This document shows positions 1-8,223 of a DNA stretch of 64,000 nt, in pieces (the first letter of the stretch is position 1; the number at the start of each line of letters is the position of its first letter). The stretch is taken from positions 186,001 to 250,000 of the forward strand of contig CAXXOK010000003.1 of the NCBI GenBank assembly GCA_963664595.2, given 5' to 3'. The position numbers and the translations under genes were made by a program. The notes below the pieces were generated by a model, which ran no database searches, was not told the origin of the DNA, and saw nothing but the letters and a program-made list of their open reading frames with translations. Source of the DNA: CAXXOK01 sp963664595. GTDB taxonomy: Bacteria > Bacillota > Clostridia > Christensenellales > Aristaeellaceae.

Positions 1-3000
1 ATTGAGCGGGCGGAAAAACTGTCGGATTGTATGAGTGCGCAAGTGAAAGAGATGAACGAGGCATTTAATGAGCAGAAACGAAAGTATGAAAAGAATGAGC
101 ATGAATTTTCTGCGCTGAATAAGAAAATTAAGAAAACAAGAGACCAGGCGAATGAGAAGCTTGAAGAAATGGGGAAGGCTTTAGAAACTCAAGAGAAGCA
201 ATATCAAGAAAGTATGCAGGAATTTGAACAGCTCAATCAACAAATGAAAGAACTTGAGGAGGTCTTCAAGGAACGGTTTGCAAAGCTGGAAGAACAAAAT
301 GAAGCGGTTAATACAGCGATTTTGGAACCAGATGATAAACGATCAGATAGAATCCCCTCAGTCAGCGATCAACCGGCGGATCGGGTACAAGCAATGTATA
401 AAGAAGCTTTGGTTAATATACGGAAGAAAGCTTATTCACAAGCAATTAAGCTTTTAACCGAAGTAATTAAACTGGATCCGCAAAACGCAAAATACTTCGA
501 TATGCGAAGTTATATCTTCCACGAGATAAAGCGGTATGCGGAAGCGCTGGAGGATGCAACCAAGGCGATCGAACTGGAACCGGAGAATGCGAAATACTAT
601 GACTCACGCGGTGTAACCCTGCATGAAATGAAACGGTATGCGGAAGCGCTGGAGGATGCAACCAAGGCGATCGAACTGGAACCGGAGAATGCGAAATACT
701 ATCACTCACGCGGTGTAACCCTGCATGAAATGAAACAGTGTGCGGAAGCGCTGGAGGATAAAACCAAGGCGATCGAACTGGAACCGGAGAATGCGATATA
801 CTATCGCTCACGCAGTGTAACCCTGCATGAAATGAAACGGTACGCGGAAGCGCTGGAGGATACAACCAAGTCGATCGAACTGGAACCGGAGAATGCGGAA
901 TACTATGCTTCACGCGGCGTAACCCTGCATGAAATGAAACGGTATGCGGAAGCGCTGGAGGATAAAACCAAGGCGATCGAACTGGAACCGGAGAATGCGG
1001 AATACTATGCTTCACGCGGCGTAACCCTGCATGAAATGAAACGGTATGCGGAAGCGCTGGAGGATAAAACCAAGGCGATCGAACTGGAACCGGAGAATGC
1101 GGAATACTATGCTTCACGCGGCGTAACCCTGCATGAAATGAAACGGTATGCGGAAGCGCTGGAGGATAAAACCAAGGCGATCGAACTGGAACCGGAGAAT
1201 GCGGAATACTATCGTTCACGCGGTGTAACCCTGCATGAAATGAAACGGTATGCGGAAGCGCTGGAGGATAAAACCAAGGCGATCGAACTGGAACCGGAGA
1301 ATGCGGAATACTATCGTTCACGCGGTGTAACCTTGCATGCAATGAAACGGTATGCGGAAGCGCTGGAGGATAAAACCAAGGCGATCGAACTGGAACCGGA
1401 GAATGCGGAATACTATGCTTCACGCGGCGTAACCCTGCATGAAAGGAAACGGTATACGGAAGCGCTGGAGGATAAAACCAAGGCGATCGAACTGGAACCG
1501 GAGAATGCGGAATACTATCGTTCACGCGGTGTAACCCTGCATGCAATGAAACGGTATCCGGAAGCGCTGAAGGATAAAACCAAGGCGATCGAACTGGAAC
1601 CGGAGAATGCGGAATACTATGCTTCACGCGGCGCAACCCTGCTTGAAATGAAACGGTATGCGGAAGCGCTGGAGGATACAACCGAGGCGATCGAACTGGA
1701 ACCGGAGAATGCGGAATACTATGCTTCACGCGGCGTAACCCTGCATGAAATGAAACGGTATGCGGAAGCGCTGGAGGATAAAACCAAGGCGATCGAACTG
1801 GAACCGGAGAATGCGGAATACTATCGTTCACGCGGTGTAACCCTGCATGAAATGAAACGGTATGCGGAAGCGCTGGAGGATAAAACCAAGGCGATCGAAC
1901 TGGAACCGGAGAATGCGGAATACTATCGTTCACGCGGCGTAACCCTGCATGAAATGAAACGGTATGCGGAAGCGCTGGAGGATAAAACCAAGGCGATCGA
2001 ACTGGAACCGGAGAATGCGGAATACTATGCTTCACGCGGCGCAACCCTGCTTGAAATGAAACGGTATGCGGAAGCGCTGGAGGATACAACCGAGGCGATC
2101 GAACTGGAACCGGAGAATGCGAAATACTATGACTCGCGCAGTGTAACCCTGCATGCAATGAAACGGTATGCGGAAGCGCTGGAGGATACAACCAAGGCGA
2201 TCGAACTGGAACCGGAGAATGCGATATACTATGACTCACGCGGTGTAACCCTGCATGCAATGAAACGGTATCCGGAAGCGCTGAAGGATAAAACCAAGGC
2301 GATCGAACTGGAACCGGAGAATGCGGAATACTATGCTTCACGCGGCGCAACCCTGCTTGAAATGAAACGGTATGCGGAAGCGCTGGAGGATACAACCGAG
2401 GCGATCGAACTGGAACCGGAGAATGCGAAATACTATGACTCGCGCAGTGTAACCCTGCATGCAATGAAACGGTATGCGGAAGCGCTGGAGGATACAACCA
2501 AGGCGATCGAACTGGAACCGGAGAATGCGATATACTATGACTCACGCGGTGCAACCCTGCATGCAATGAAACGGTATGCGGAAGCGCTGGAGGATGCAAC
2601 CAAGGCGATCGAACTGGAACCGGAGAATGCGGAATACTTAACACACTATGCTAGATGCAGCATTACCGAAAAAGACTTCAAAAAAGCACAAAATCTCATT
2701 GAGAAATCGCTTTCTCTAAACCCTGAATATGGTTATACATTCCGTGTTCGGGGTCAATATAACCTTGCACTTGCTAAGCAAGGGCTGCCGCATGAAACGG
2801 ATGAAGAAATACAAAAAGATTTCGACCGGGCAATAACAAGCGAACCAGAAAATCAGTACAACTACTTCCACCGCGCCGAATTCTACCTATTTACAAAACA
2901 ATACGAAAACGCCAAACAAGACCTCGATAAGGCAATAGAGTTGGATCCACGGGAACCGGAGACATACCATCTTTATGCGGAAGTTTTTGATGCGGAAGAC

Positions 3001-3078
3001 AACCCGGAAAAAGCCTCAGAATACTACAAACTGGCAGACGAACACGGCTATATACCGGAACCGGAAGAAAATCAATAA
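1..3078 (+). CDS. Coiled-coil plus TPR-repeat protein, 5'-truncated by window edge
   Basis: The frame is open to the left edge, so the true start lies outside and the first ATG at 31 is probably internal. 1,025 residues are visible. Roughly residues 1-105 are rich in Lys, Glu and Gln with heptad-like spacing, which indicates a coiled coil. TPR units of 34 residues follow; 21 of them share the core IELEPENA and are nearly identical at DNA level (102-bp period, about 533-2640). More divergent TPR-like units complete the C terminus. TPR arrays are protein-binding scaffolds. No signal peptide or catalytic motif is visible, so the partner and pathway are unknown. The near-identity of the repeats suggests recent expansion or gene conversion. 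Confidence 0.9.
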   Translation: MERAEKLSDCMSAQVKEMNEAFNEQKRKYEKNEHEFSALNKKIKKTRDQANEKLEEMGKALETQEKQYQESMQEFEQLNQQMKELEEVFKERFAKLEEQNEAVNTAILEPDDKRSDRIPSVSDQPADRVQAMYKEALVNIRKKAYSQAIKLLTEVIKLDPQNAKYFDMRSYIFHEIKRYAEALEDATKAIELEPENAKYYDSRGVTLHEMKRYAEALEDATKAIELEPENAKYYHSRGVTLHEMKQCAEALEDKTKAIELEPENAIYYRSRSVTLHEMKRYAEALEDTTKSIELEPENAEYYASRGVTLHEMKRYAEALEDKTKAIELEPENAEYYASRGVTLHEMKRYAEALEDKTKAIELEPENAEYYASRGVTLHEMKRYAEALEDKTKAIELEPENAEYYRSRGVTLHEMKRYAEALEDKTKAIELEPENAEYYRSRGVTLHAMKRYAEALEDKTKAIELEPENAEYYASRGVTLHERKRYTEALEDKTKAIELEPENAEYYRSRGVTLHAMKRYPEALKDKTKAIELEPENAEYYASRGATLLEMKRYAEALEDTTEAIELEPENAEYYASRGVTLHEMKRYAEALEDKTKAIELEPENAEYYRSRGVTLHEMKRYAEALEDKTKAIELEPENAEYYRSRGVTLHEMKRYAEALEDKTKAIELEPENAEYYASRGATLLEMKRYAEALEDTTEAIELEPENAKYYDSRSVTLHAMKRYAEALEDTTKAIELEPENAIYYDSRGVTLHAMKRYPEALKDKTKAIELEPENAEYYASRGATLLEMKRYAEALEDTTEAIELEPENAKYYDSRSVTLHAMKRYAEALEDTTKAIELEPENAIYYDSRGATLHAMKRYAEALEDATKAIELEPENAEYLTHYARCSITEKDFKKAQNLIEKSLSLNPEYGYTFRVRGQYNLALAKQGLPHETDEEIQKDFDRAITSEPENQYNYFHRAEFYLFTKQYENAKQDLDKAIELDPREPETYHLYAEVFDAEDNPEKASEYYKLADEHGYIPEPEENQ
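533..2640 (+). repeat. 21-copy 102-bp tandem repeat inside the TPR gene
   Basis: The 15-mer starting atcgaactggaaccg recurs exactly every 102 bp from 568 to 2608, which gives 21 units in frame. A three-unit higher-order duplication is also present: 2041-2246 recurs without visible change at 2347-2552 (306 bp apart). Variation concentrates at a few codons, for example EYYASRG, EYYRSRG, KYYDSRS and IYYDSRG. Copy number is likely to vary between strains. Confidence 0.95.
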
Positions 3079-3188
3079 ATTGGCCTTATTCCAACTCGGC
3101 AAAGTGCTCACATGCCACATGGTATCGTTCAACACCTGTTGCAATCCCATTCCGGATAAAAATCGTAAACCCACAAACAATATACCAT

Positions 3189-3217
3189 TTGACATTCCCC
3201 CCAATCCATATTATGAT
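3189..3217 (+). promoter_or_regulatory. Consensus sigma-A promoter
   Basis: TTGACA at 3189-3194 and TATGAT at 3212-3217 are separated by exactly 17 bp. Transcription would begin near 3224, in a region with no convincing ORF, and run rightward to the terminator at 3560-3590. It may drive a non-coding RNA or a long leader of the polyamine operon. Confidence 0.7.
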
Positions 3218-3365
3218 ATCACTGTTTCGTGCCGCCACAGCGGCAAGAACTTACGACCCACTTGCGCTCACTGTGCAAGCAACGGCCATACGGACAGCCG
3301 GGTCATCGCCGAAGTGCGGAGAATATCCGCAGGTTTGATTGCGTTAAAAGCGCAAATTTTATGAG

Positions 3366-3419
3366 TTGGCTACTGAATAGCCAGTTGGTTACTTCATAAC
3401 CAAGTGTACTTGGGTACAC
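3366..3419 (+). other. Three tandem stem-loops
   Basis: Three perfect short hairpins lie end to end: GGCTA (3368-3372) with TAGCC (3378-3382); TTGGTTA (3385-3391) with TAACCAA (3397-3403); GTGTAC (3404-3409) with GTACAC (3414-3419). Loops are 4-5 nt. There is no spacer between the second and third hairpins. Confidence 0.8.
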
Positions 3420-3559
3420 GCTTGTAAAACGGTCAAAAAGAGTAGGTAATGTAAGTTTTTGCTGCAAGCTCTGGATGGTCAATAGGGATAGACGGCGCAA
3501 CCCGCTTTTATGGATTGCCCCGTGCGGCCGCAGTAGCGGCCCCCGATACCGATTTACAG

Positions 3560-3590
3560 GATGTGCCTTTGTACAAGGGCACATCTTTTT
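3560..3590 (+). terminator. Rho-independent terminator
   Basis: Arm GATGTGCC (3560-3567) pairs with GGCACATC (3578-3585) and is followed directly by five Ts. It would end the transcript from the 3189 promoter and could act as an attenuator upstream of the polyamine operon. Confidence 0.75.
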
Positions 3591-3728
3591 CTGTTTCCGG
3601 GTAAATGCCGGGGGCATCCCCGCCCGGGGATGGCGGCGCGTAAGCCGCTGGCTGCAGGCTTTTCCGCCATCGGTCGCATCGTGGGCGACTGCGTTTCCGC
3701 AGGCCGCACCGCCGCCGATCGCGCCATG

Positions 3729-3813
3729 CACGGCATTCCCGTGCGGAATTTCCGTACACGGCATTCCCGTGCGGAGTCCCCGTACGGCATTCCCGCGCAC
3801 GGCATCCCCTGCG
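3729..3813. repeat. 28-bp tandem repeats upstream of speA
   Basis: Two 28-bp units beginning cacggcattcccgtgcgga lie head to tail (3729-3756, 3757-3784). A decayed third unit and a partial fourth reach about 3813. Each unit has internal dyad symmetry (CGCAC/GTGCG-like), so RNA from here would fold. The array ends about 40 bp before the speA ribosome binding site. Confidence 0.7.
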
Positions 3814-3870
3814 AAAAAGTAAAACCCTGACGCCCATAACCAAGAATACACCCGGGGAGGTATCGCATTG

Positions 3871-5328
3871 ATGGATCAAACGAGGACGCCCCTTCTGGAT
3901 GCGCTGGAGGAACTGCGCAACGACCGCATCGTGCCTTTTGATGTGCCTGGCCACAAACGCGGGCGCGGCAACAAGCTGCTGACCGAGTTTCTGGGCGAGC
4001 GCTGCATGAGCGTGGACGTAAACTCCATGAAATCGCTGGACAACCTGTGCCATCCCGTGTCGGTGATCCGGGAGGCGGAAATGCTGGCGGCGGAGGCCTT
4101 CGGGGCCGCGCACGCGTTTTTCATGGTGGGCGGCACCACATCGGCTGTGCAGGCGATGATCCTGTCCACGCTCAAGGCGGGCGATAAAATCATTCTGCCG
4201 CGCAACGTGCACCAGAGCGTGATCAACGCCATGGTGCTGTGCGGGGCCATCCCCGTGTATGTCAATCCGGAAACCGACGCGCGGCTGGGCATCGCCCTGG
4301 GGATGACCTACACGGCGGTGGAGCAGGCCGTGGCCGCCACGCCGGACGCGCGCGCCATTTTGGTGAACAACCCCACGTACTACGGCATCTGCTCGGATAT
4401 CAAGCGCATCACGGCGCTTGCCCACAGCCACGGCATGCGCATGCTGGCGGACGAGGCCCACGGCACGCACCTGTACTTCGGCAAGGATATGCCGCTGGCC
4501 GCCATGGCGGCGGGGGCGGATATGGCGGCGGTCAGCCTGCACAAGTCCGGCGGATCGCTGACGCAGAGCTCCATGCTTTTATGCGGTGGAGGCGTGAATG
4601 CCGATTACGTGCGCCAGATCATCAACATTACGCAGACCACCAGCGCCAGCTACCTGCTGCTGTCCAGCCTCGATATCTCCCGCCGCAACCTGGCGCTGCA
4701 CGGCGAGGAGGTGTTCCGCAAGGTGACCAAGTTCGCGCGCTACGCCCGGGAGGAGATCAACGATCTGGGCGATTACTACGCCTTTTCCGAAGAGCTGATC
4801 AACGGCGACAGCATTTTTGATTTCGACGAGACCAAGCTCTCCGTCAACACCCTGGATGTGGGCCTCGCGGGCATTGAGGTGTACGATCTGCTGCGGGACA
4901 AGTACGATATTCAGGTGGAGTTCGGCGATCTGGGCAACATTCTGGCGTACCTGTCCGTGGGTGATAAAAGCAAGCACATCGAGCGGCTGATCAGCGCGCT
5001 GTCGGACATCCGCAGGCTGTACAAGCGCGAGCGCAAGGGCCTGATGGAAACCGAGTACATCAGCCCCGAGGTGGTCTACTCCCCCCAGACCGCCTTCTAC
5101 GCCCAGAAGGAAAGCCTGCCCCTCAGCGAGTGCGTGGGCGGCGTATCCGCCGAGTTTGTGATGAGCTATCCGCCGGGCATCCCCATCCTGGCCCCGGGCG
5201 AGCGGATTACCGGGCAGATTACGGAGTACATCCGCTATGCCAAGCAAAAGGGCTGCACCCTGACCGGGCCGGAAGCCATGGATGTGTCCCGGCTCAACAT
5301 CGTACGGGAGGTGGCGCGCCATGGATGA
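3871..5328 (+). CDS. speA: Arginine decarboxylase, PLP-dependent Orn/Lys/Arg family
   Basis: This 485-residue fold-type I decarboxylase is of the short Bacillus SpeA type, without a receiver domain. It should convert arginine to agmatine as the first step of polyamine synthesis. The PLP-binding lysine is K225 in SLHKSGGSLTQSS, preceded by DEAHGTH; the N-terminal DVPGHKRG motif is also typical. The frame opens with TTG-ATG at 3868; ATG 3871 is preferred, with GGGGAGG at 3854-3860. It overlaps the next gene by 8 nt and heads a five-gene polyamine operon. A lysine or ornithine substrate cannot be excluded from sequence, but the agmatinase downstream favours arginine. Confidence 0.88.
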   Translation: MDQTRTPLLDALEELRNDRIVPFDVPGHKRGRGNKLLTEFLGERCMSVDVNSMKSLDNLCHPVSVIREAEMLAAEAFGAAHAFFMVGGTTSAVQAMILSTLKAGDKIILPRNVHQSVINAMVLCGAIPVYVNPETDARLGIALGMTYTAVEQAVAATPDARAILVNNPTYYGICSDIKRITALAHSHGMRMLADEAHGTHLYFGKDMPLAAMAAGADMAAVSLHKSGGSLTQSSMLLCGGGVNADYVRQIINITQTTSASYLLLSSLDISRRNLALHGEEVFRKVTKFARYAREEINDLGDYYAFSEELINGDSIFDFDETKLSVNTLDVGLAGIEVYDLLRDKYDIQVEFGDLGNILAYLSVGDKSKHIERLISALSDIRRLYKRERKGLMETEYISPEVVYSPQTAFYAQKESLPLSECVGGVSAEFVMSYPPGIPILAPGERITGQITEYIRYAKQKGCTLTGPEAMDVSRLNIVREVARHG

Positions 5329-6175
5329 TCTCTGGTTCAGCGAATACCACACGCCGGATGTGCGGCTGTCGCTGCGGGTATCGGCGCAGCTGCATCAGGA
5401 GCAGAGCGAGTATCAGCAGATTTCCGTGTACCTTACGCCGGAGTTCGGCCGCGTGCTCACGCTGGACGGCGTGCTGATGCTTACCGAGCGCGACGAGTTT
5501 ATCTACAACGAAATGATCACGCACGTGCCCATGGCCGTGAACCCGGATATCCGCTCCGTGCTGGTGTTCGGCGCCGCGGACGGCGGCGTGGCCCGCGAGC
5601 TGTGCAAGTACGATACCATCGAAACCATCGATATCGTGGAGATTGACCAGCGGCTGGTGGAGGTGGCCAAGCAATTCATGCCCCATACCGCCATAAGCTT
5701 TGATGATCCCCGCGTTACCCTGCACTACTCCGACGGCCTGAAATACATCCGCCATAACAGTGCGGCGTATGATCTGGTTATTGTCGATTCCAACGATCCG
5801 TCCGGCCCCGGCGAGGTGCTGTTCACCAAGGAGTTTTACGGCGGCTGCCACAGCGCGCTTACGGAAAACGGCATCCTCGTCAGCCAGCACGACGACCCCT
5901 TTTACCAGGCCGACCAGAACCTGCTCAAGCGCGCGCATTCGCGCTGCGGCAGCGTGTTTCCCATCAACCGGGTCTATCAGGCGCACATCCCCACCTACCC
6001 CACGGGGCACTGGCTGTTCGGCTTTGCGTCGGGTACGCTCCACCCGGTGGACGATCTGAAGGCGGACCGCTGGAACGCGCTCAAAATCCGGACCCGCTAC
6101 TACAACACAAGCCTGCATTCGGGCGCGTTTGCGCTGCCCAACTATGTGGAGGAGGCATTACGTGAAAATGCATAG
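5321..6175 (+). CDS. speE: SpeE-like aminopropyltransferase with altered SAM-binding motif
   Basis: This 284-residue protein has the spermidine synthase fold: an N-terminal beta-barrel region (Y-QQISVYLTPEFGRVLTLDG-like) and a Rossmann domain with VDSNDPSGPGEVLFTKEFY, the gatekeeper region. The glycine motif, normally GGGDGG, reads GAADGG at residues 84-89. Known family members transfer an aminopropyl group from decarboxylated SAM to putrescine or agmatine. No speD, which would make that donor, occurs in the window. The ATG at 5321 has GGGAGG eight bases upstream and overlaps speA by 8 nt. Sitting between speA and speB, it might act on agmatine rather than putrescine. Confidence 0.8.
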   Translation: MDDLWFSEYHTPDVRLSLRVSAQLHQEQSEYQQISVYLTPEFGRVLTLDGVLMLTERDEFIYNEMITHVPMAVNPDIRSVLVFGAADGGVARELCKYDTIETIDIVEIDQRLVEVAKQFMPHTAISFDDPRVTLHYSDGLKYIRHNSAAYDLVIVDSNDPSGPGEVLFTKEFYGGCHSALTENGILVSQHDDPFYQADQNLLKRAHSRCGSVFPINRVYQAHIPTYPTGHWLFGFASGTLHPVDDLKADRWNALKIRTRYYNTSLHSGAFALPNYVEEALRENA

Positions 6176-7019
6176 AAACATGCAAACCTTTATCGGCTGC
6201 GATACGGCCTTTGAACTGGCGGATACCGTGCTCTTCGGCGTGCCGTTCGACGGTACGGCCTCGTTTCGGCCCGGCTCGCGCTTTGCCCCCGCCGCCATGC
6301 GGGAGGACAGCTACGGCCTGGAAACCTATTCACCCTACTGCGACGCCGATCTTGGCGATTGCGCCGTGTGCGATGTGGGCGATCTGGAGCTGCCCTTCGG
6401 CAACCCCGGCACCGTGCTGGAGATGACGCGCCAGCACACCGCCGATATCCTGCAGGAGGGCAAGCGCCCCGTGATGATCGGCGGCGAGCATCTGGTTACG
6501 CTGGGCGCGCTGCGCGCGGTATATGAACGGTATCCCGATCTGCACATCCTGCATCTGGACGCGCATACCGACCTGCGCGCGGATTATCTGGGCGAGGGGC
6601 TGTCCCACGCCAGCGTCATCCGCCGCGCGTGGGAGCTGGTGGGCGACGGGCGCATCCATCAGTTCGGCATCCGCAGCGGGGAAAAGGATGAATTCATATT
6701 TGCCGCCGCCCACACGGCCATGCACCGCTTCACCCTGGACGGCTGGGCGGACACGCTGGCGGCGCTGCGCAATAAGCCCGTGTACCTGACCCTTGATCTG
6801 GATGTTCTCGATCCGTCGGTGCTGCCCGGCACGGGCACGCCGGAGCCGGGCGGGGTGACCTTTACGGAGCTGTTAACCGCGCTGCTCCAGCTGCATAGCG
6901 TGCGGCTGGTGGGCTGCGATGTGGTGGAGCTTGCCCCGCACTACGACCCCAGCGGTGTTTCCACCGCCGTGGCCTGCAAGCTGGTCCGTGAGATTTTGCT
7001 GCAAATGAAAGGAGCGTAA
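6162..7019 (+). CDS. speB: Agmatinase-family ureohydrolase
   Basis: This 285-residue arginase/agmatinase enzyme hydrolyses the guanidino group of agmatine (or an aminopropylated agmatine) to release urea. The binuclear manganese ligands are visible: GGEH, then DAHTD at residues 133-137, then DLDVLDP at 212-218. The start is ambiguous. GTG at 6162 lies 6 nt after GGAGGAGG (6148-6155), whereas ATG 6168 lies 12 nt after it and gives a protein two residues shorter. It overlaps speE by 14 nt. Position after speA supports a role on agmatine; the exact substrate is inferred from context. Confidence 0.86.
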   Translation: MKMHRNMQTFIGCDTAFELADTVLFGVPFDGTASFRPGSRFAPAAMREDSYGLETYSPYCDADLGDCAVCDVGDLELPFGNPGTVLEMTRQHTADILQEGKRPVMIGGEHLVTLGALRAVYERYPDLHILHLDAHTDLRADYLGEGLSHASVIRRAWELVGDGRIHQFGIRSGEKDEFIFAAAHTAMHRFTLDGWADTLAALRNKPVYLTLDLDVLDPSVLPGTGTPEPGGVTFTELLTALLQLHSVRLVGCDVVELAPHYDPSGVSTAVACKLVREILLQMKGA

Positions 7020-7023
7020 CCCT

Positions 7024-8223
7024 ATGGGAAAATGTTTGATCATCGGCTGCGGCGGCGTGGCCTCCGTGGCAATCCATAAATGCTGCCAGAACCCCGAGGT
7101 GTTTGAGGAAATCATGATCGCCAGCCGCACCGTGAGCAAGTGCGACGCGCTGAAGGAAAAGCTCAAAGGCGGCAAAACCAAGATCCGTACCGCGCAGGTG
7201 AACGCCGACAACGTGTACGAGCTGATCACGCTCATCAACGATTTCAAACCCGACGTGGTTTTAAACCTCGCGCTGCCCTATCAGGACCTGACGATTATGG
7301 ACGCGTGCCTTGCCACCCAAACCCATTACGTGGATACCGCCAATTACGAGCCCCCGGAAACCGCGAAGTTTGAATACAGCTGGCAGTGGGCGTACCGTGA
7401 AAAGTTCAAACAGGCCGGCATCTGCGCGCTGCTGGGCAGCGGGTTTGATCCGGGCGTTACGGGCGTGTTTGCCGCCTATGCGCAAAAGCACCAGTTTGAC
7501 GAAATCCACTATCTGGATATTCTGGATGCCAACGGCGGCGACCACGGCTATCCCTTCGCCACCAACTTCAACCCCGAGATCAACATCCGCGAGGTGACCG
7601 CCAAGGGCAGCTACTGGCAGGACGGGCGCTGGGTGGAGACCGAGCCCATGGAGATCAAGCGCGAGTACGATTTCAAGGAGATCGGCACCCGTGATATGTA
7701 CCTGCTGCACCATGAGGAGCTGGAAAGCCTCGGCCGGAACCTGAAGGGCATCAAGCGCATCCGCTTTTTCATGACCTTTGGGCAGAGCTATTTAACCCAC
7801 CTGCGCTGCCTGCAGGACGTGGGCATGACCTCCATCGAGCCGATTGATTTCAACGGCCAGCAGATTATTCCGCTGCAATTTTTGAAGGCCGTCCTGCCCG
7901 ATCCCGCGTCGCTGGGCCCGCGCACCAAGGGCAAAACCAACATCGGCTGCATCTTCCAGGGCGTGAAGGACGGCAATCCCAAAACCTATTATCTGTACAA
8001 TATCTGCGATCACCAGGCCTGCTACCGCGAGGTGGGCAGCCAGGCGATCAGCTACACCACCGGCGTGCCCGCGATGATCGGGGCGATGCTGGTGATGAAC
8101 GGCACGTGGAACAAGCCCGGCGTGTGGAACATGGAGGAGTTCGATCCCGATCCGTTCATGGACGCGCTCAATAAGTGGGGCCTGCCGTGGCAGGAGGATT
8201 TCCACCCCACGCTGGTGGACTGA
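7024..8223 (+). CDS. Carboxynorspermidine/carboxyspermidine dehydrogenase (saccharopine dehydrogenase family)
   Basis: The 399-residue protein begins MGKCLIIGCGGVASVAIHK, an NAD(P)-binding Rossmann glycine motif, and follows the saccharopine dehydrogenase-like family. Family members condense aspartate semialdehyde with putrescine (or a diamine) reductively to give a carboxylated polyamine. The start at 7024 follows AAAGGAG, four bases after the speB stop. The next gene, nspC, encodes the decarboxylase for its product and overlaps by one base. The pair forms the SAM-independent route to spermidine, so this operon carries both that route and a SpeE-like enzyme. Confidence 0.87.
   Translation: MGKCLIIGCGGVASVAIHKCCQNPEVFEEIMIASRTVSKCDALKEKLKGGKTKIRTAQVNADNVYELITLINDFKPDVVLNLALPYQDLTIMDACLATQTHYVDTANYEPPETAKFEYSWQWAYREKFKQAGICALLGSGFDPGVTGVFAAYAQKHQFDEIHYLDILDANGGDHGYPFATNFNPEINIREVTAKGSYWQDGRWVETEPMEIKREYDFKEIGTRDMYLLHHEELESLGRNLKGIKRIRFFMTFGQSYLTHLRCLQDVGMTSIEPIDFNGQQIIPLQFLKAVLPDPASLGPRTKGKTNIGCIFQGVKDGNPKTYYLYNICDHQACYREVGSQAISYTTGVPAMIGAMLVMNGTWNKPGVWNMEEFDPDPFMDALNKWGLPWQEDFHPTLVD

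Larger units (their letters stand above)
3224..3590 (+). ncRNA. Candidate structured non-coding RNA or long leader
   Basis: This 370-nt stretch lies between a consensus promoter and a Rho-independent terminator and holds no plausible gene. Small hairpins follow one another: GCCGC/GCGGC near 3231, CTTGC/GCAAG near 3260, TGCGGA/TCCGCA near 3317, TTGCG/CGCAA near 3342, then the triplet at 3366-3419. It lacks features expected of tmRNA (tag sequence, CCA end), RNase P RNA (GAGGAAAGTCC-type core) and T-box leaders (T-box sequence). It could be an independent small RNA or an attenuated leader of speA, which starts 280 bp downstream. The class is unrecognised. Confidence 0.45.

Noticed and set aside
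533..2640. A CRISPR-like array
   Set aside because: Units are contiguous, in frame and without unique spacers; they encode TPRs.
467..2644. A 725-codon open frame on the minus strand across the TPR repeats
   Set aside because: It is open only because one 102-bp unit without antisense stops is copied 21 times. It has no ribosome binding site, and the peptide is a Pro/His-rich mirror of the repeat.
3224..3590. tmRNA, RNase P RNA or a T-box leader
   Set aside because: No tag-peptide reading frame or CCA end, no RNase P core sequence, and no T-box motif were found by eye, so it is listed as unclassified.
3475..3851. Small ORFs on both strands before speA
   Set aside because: They overlap each other in several frames, cross the terminator and the 28-bp repeats, and lack plausible ribosome binding sites.
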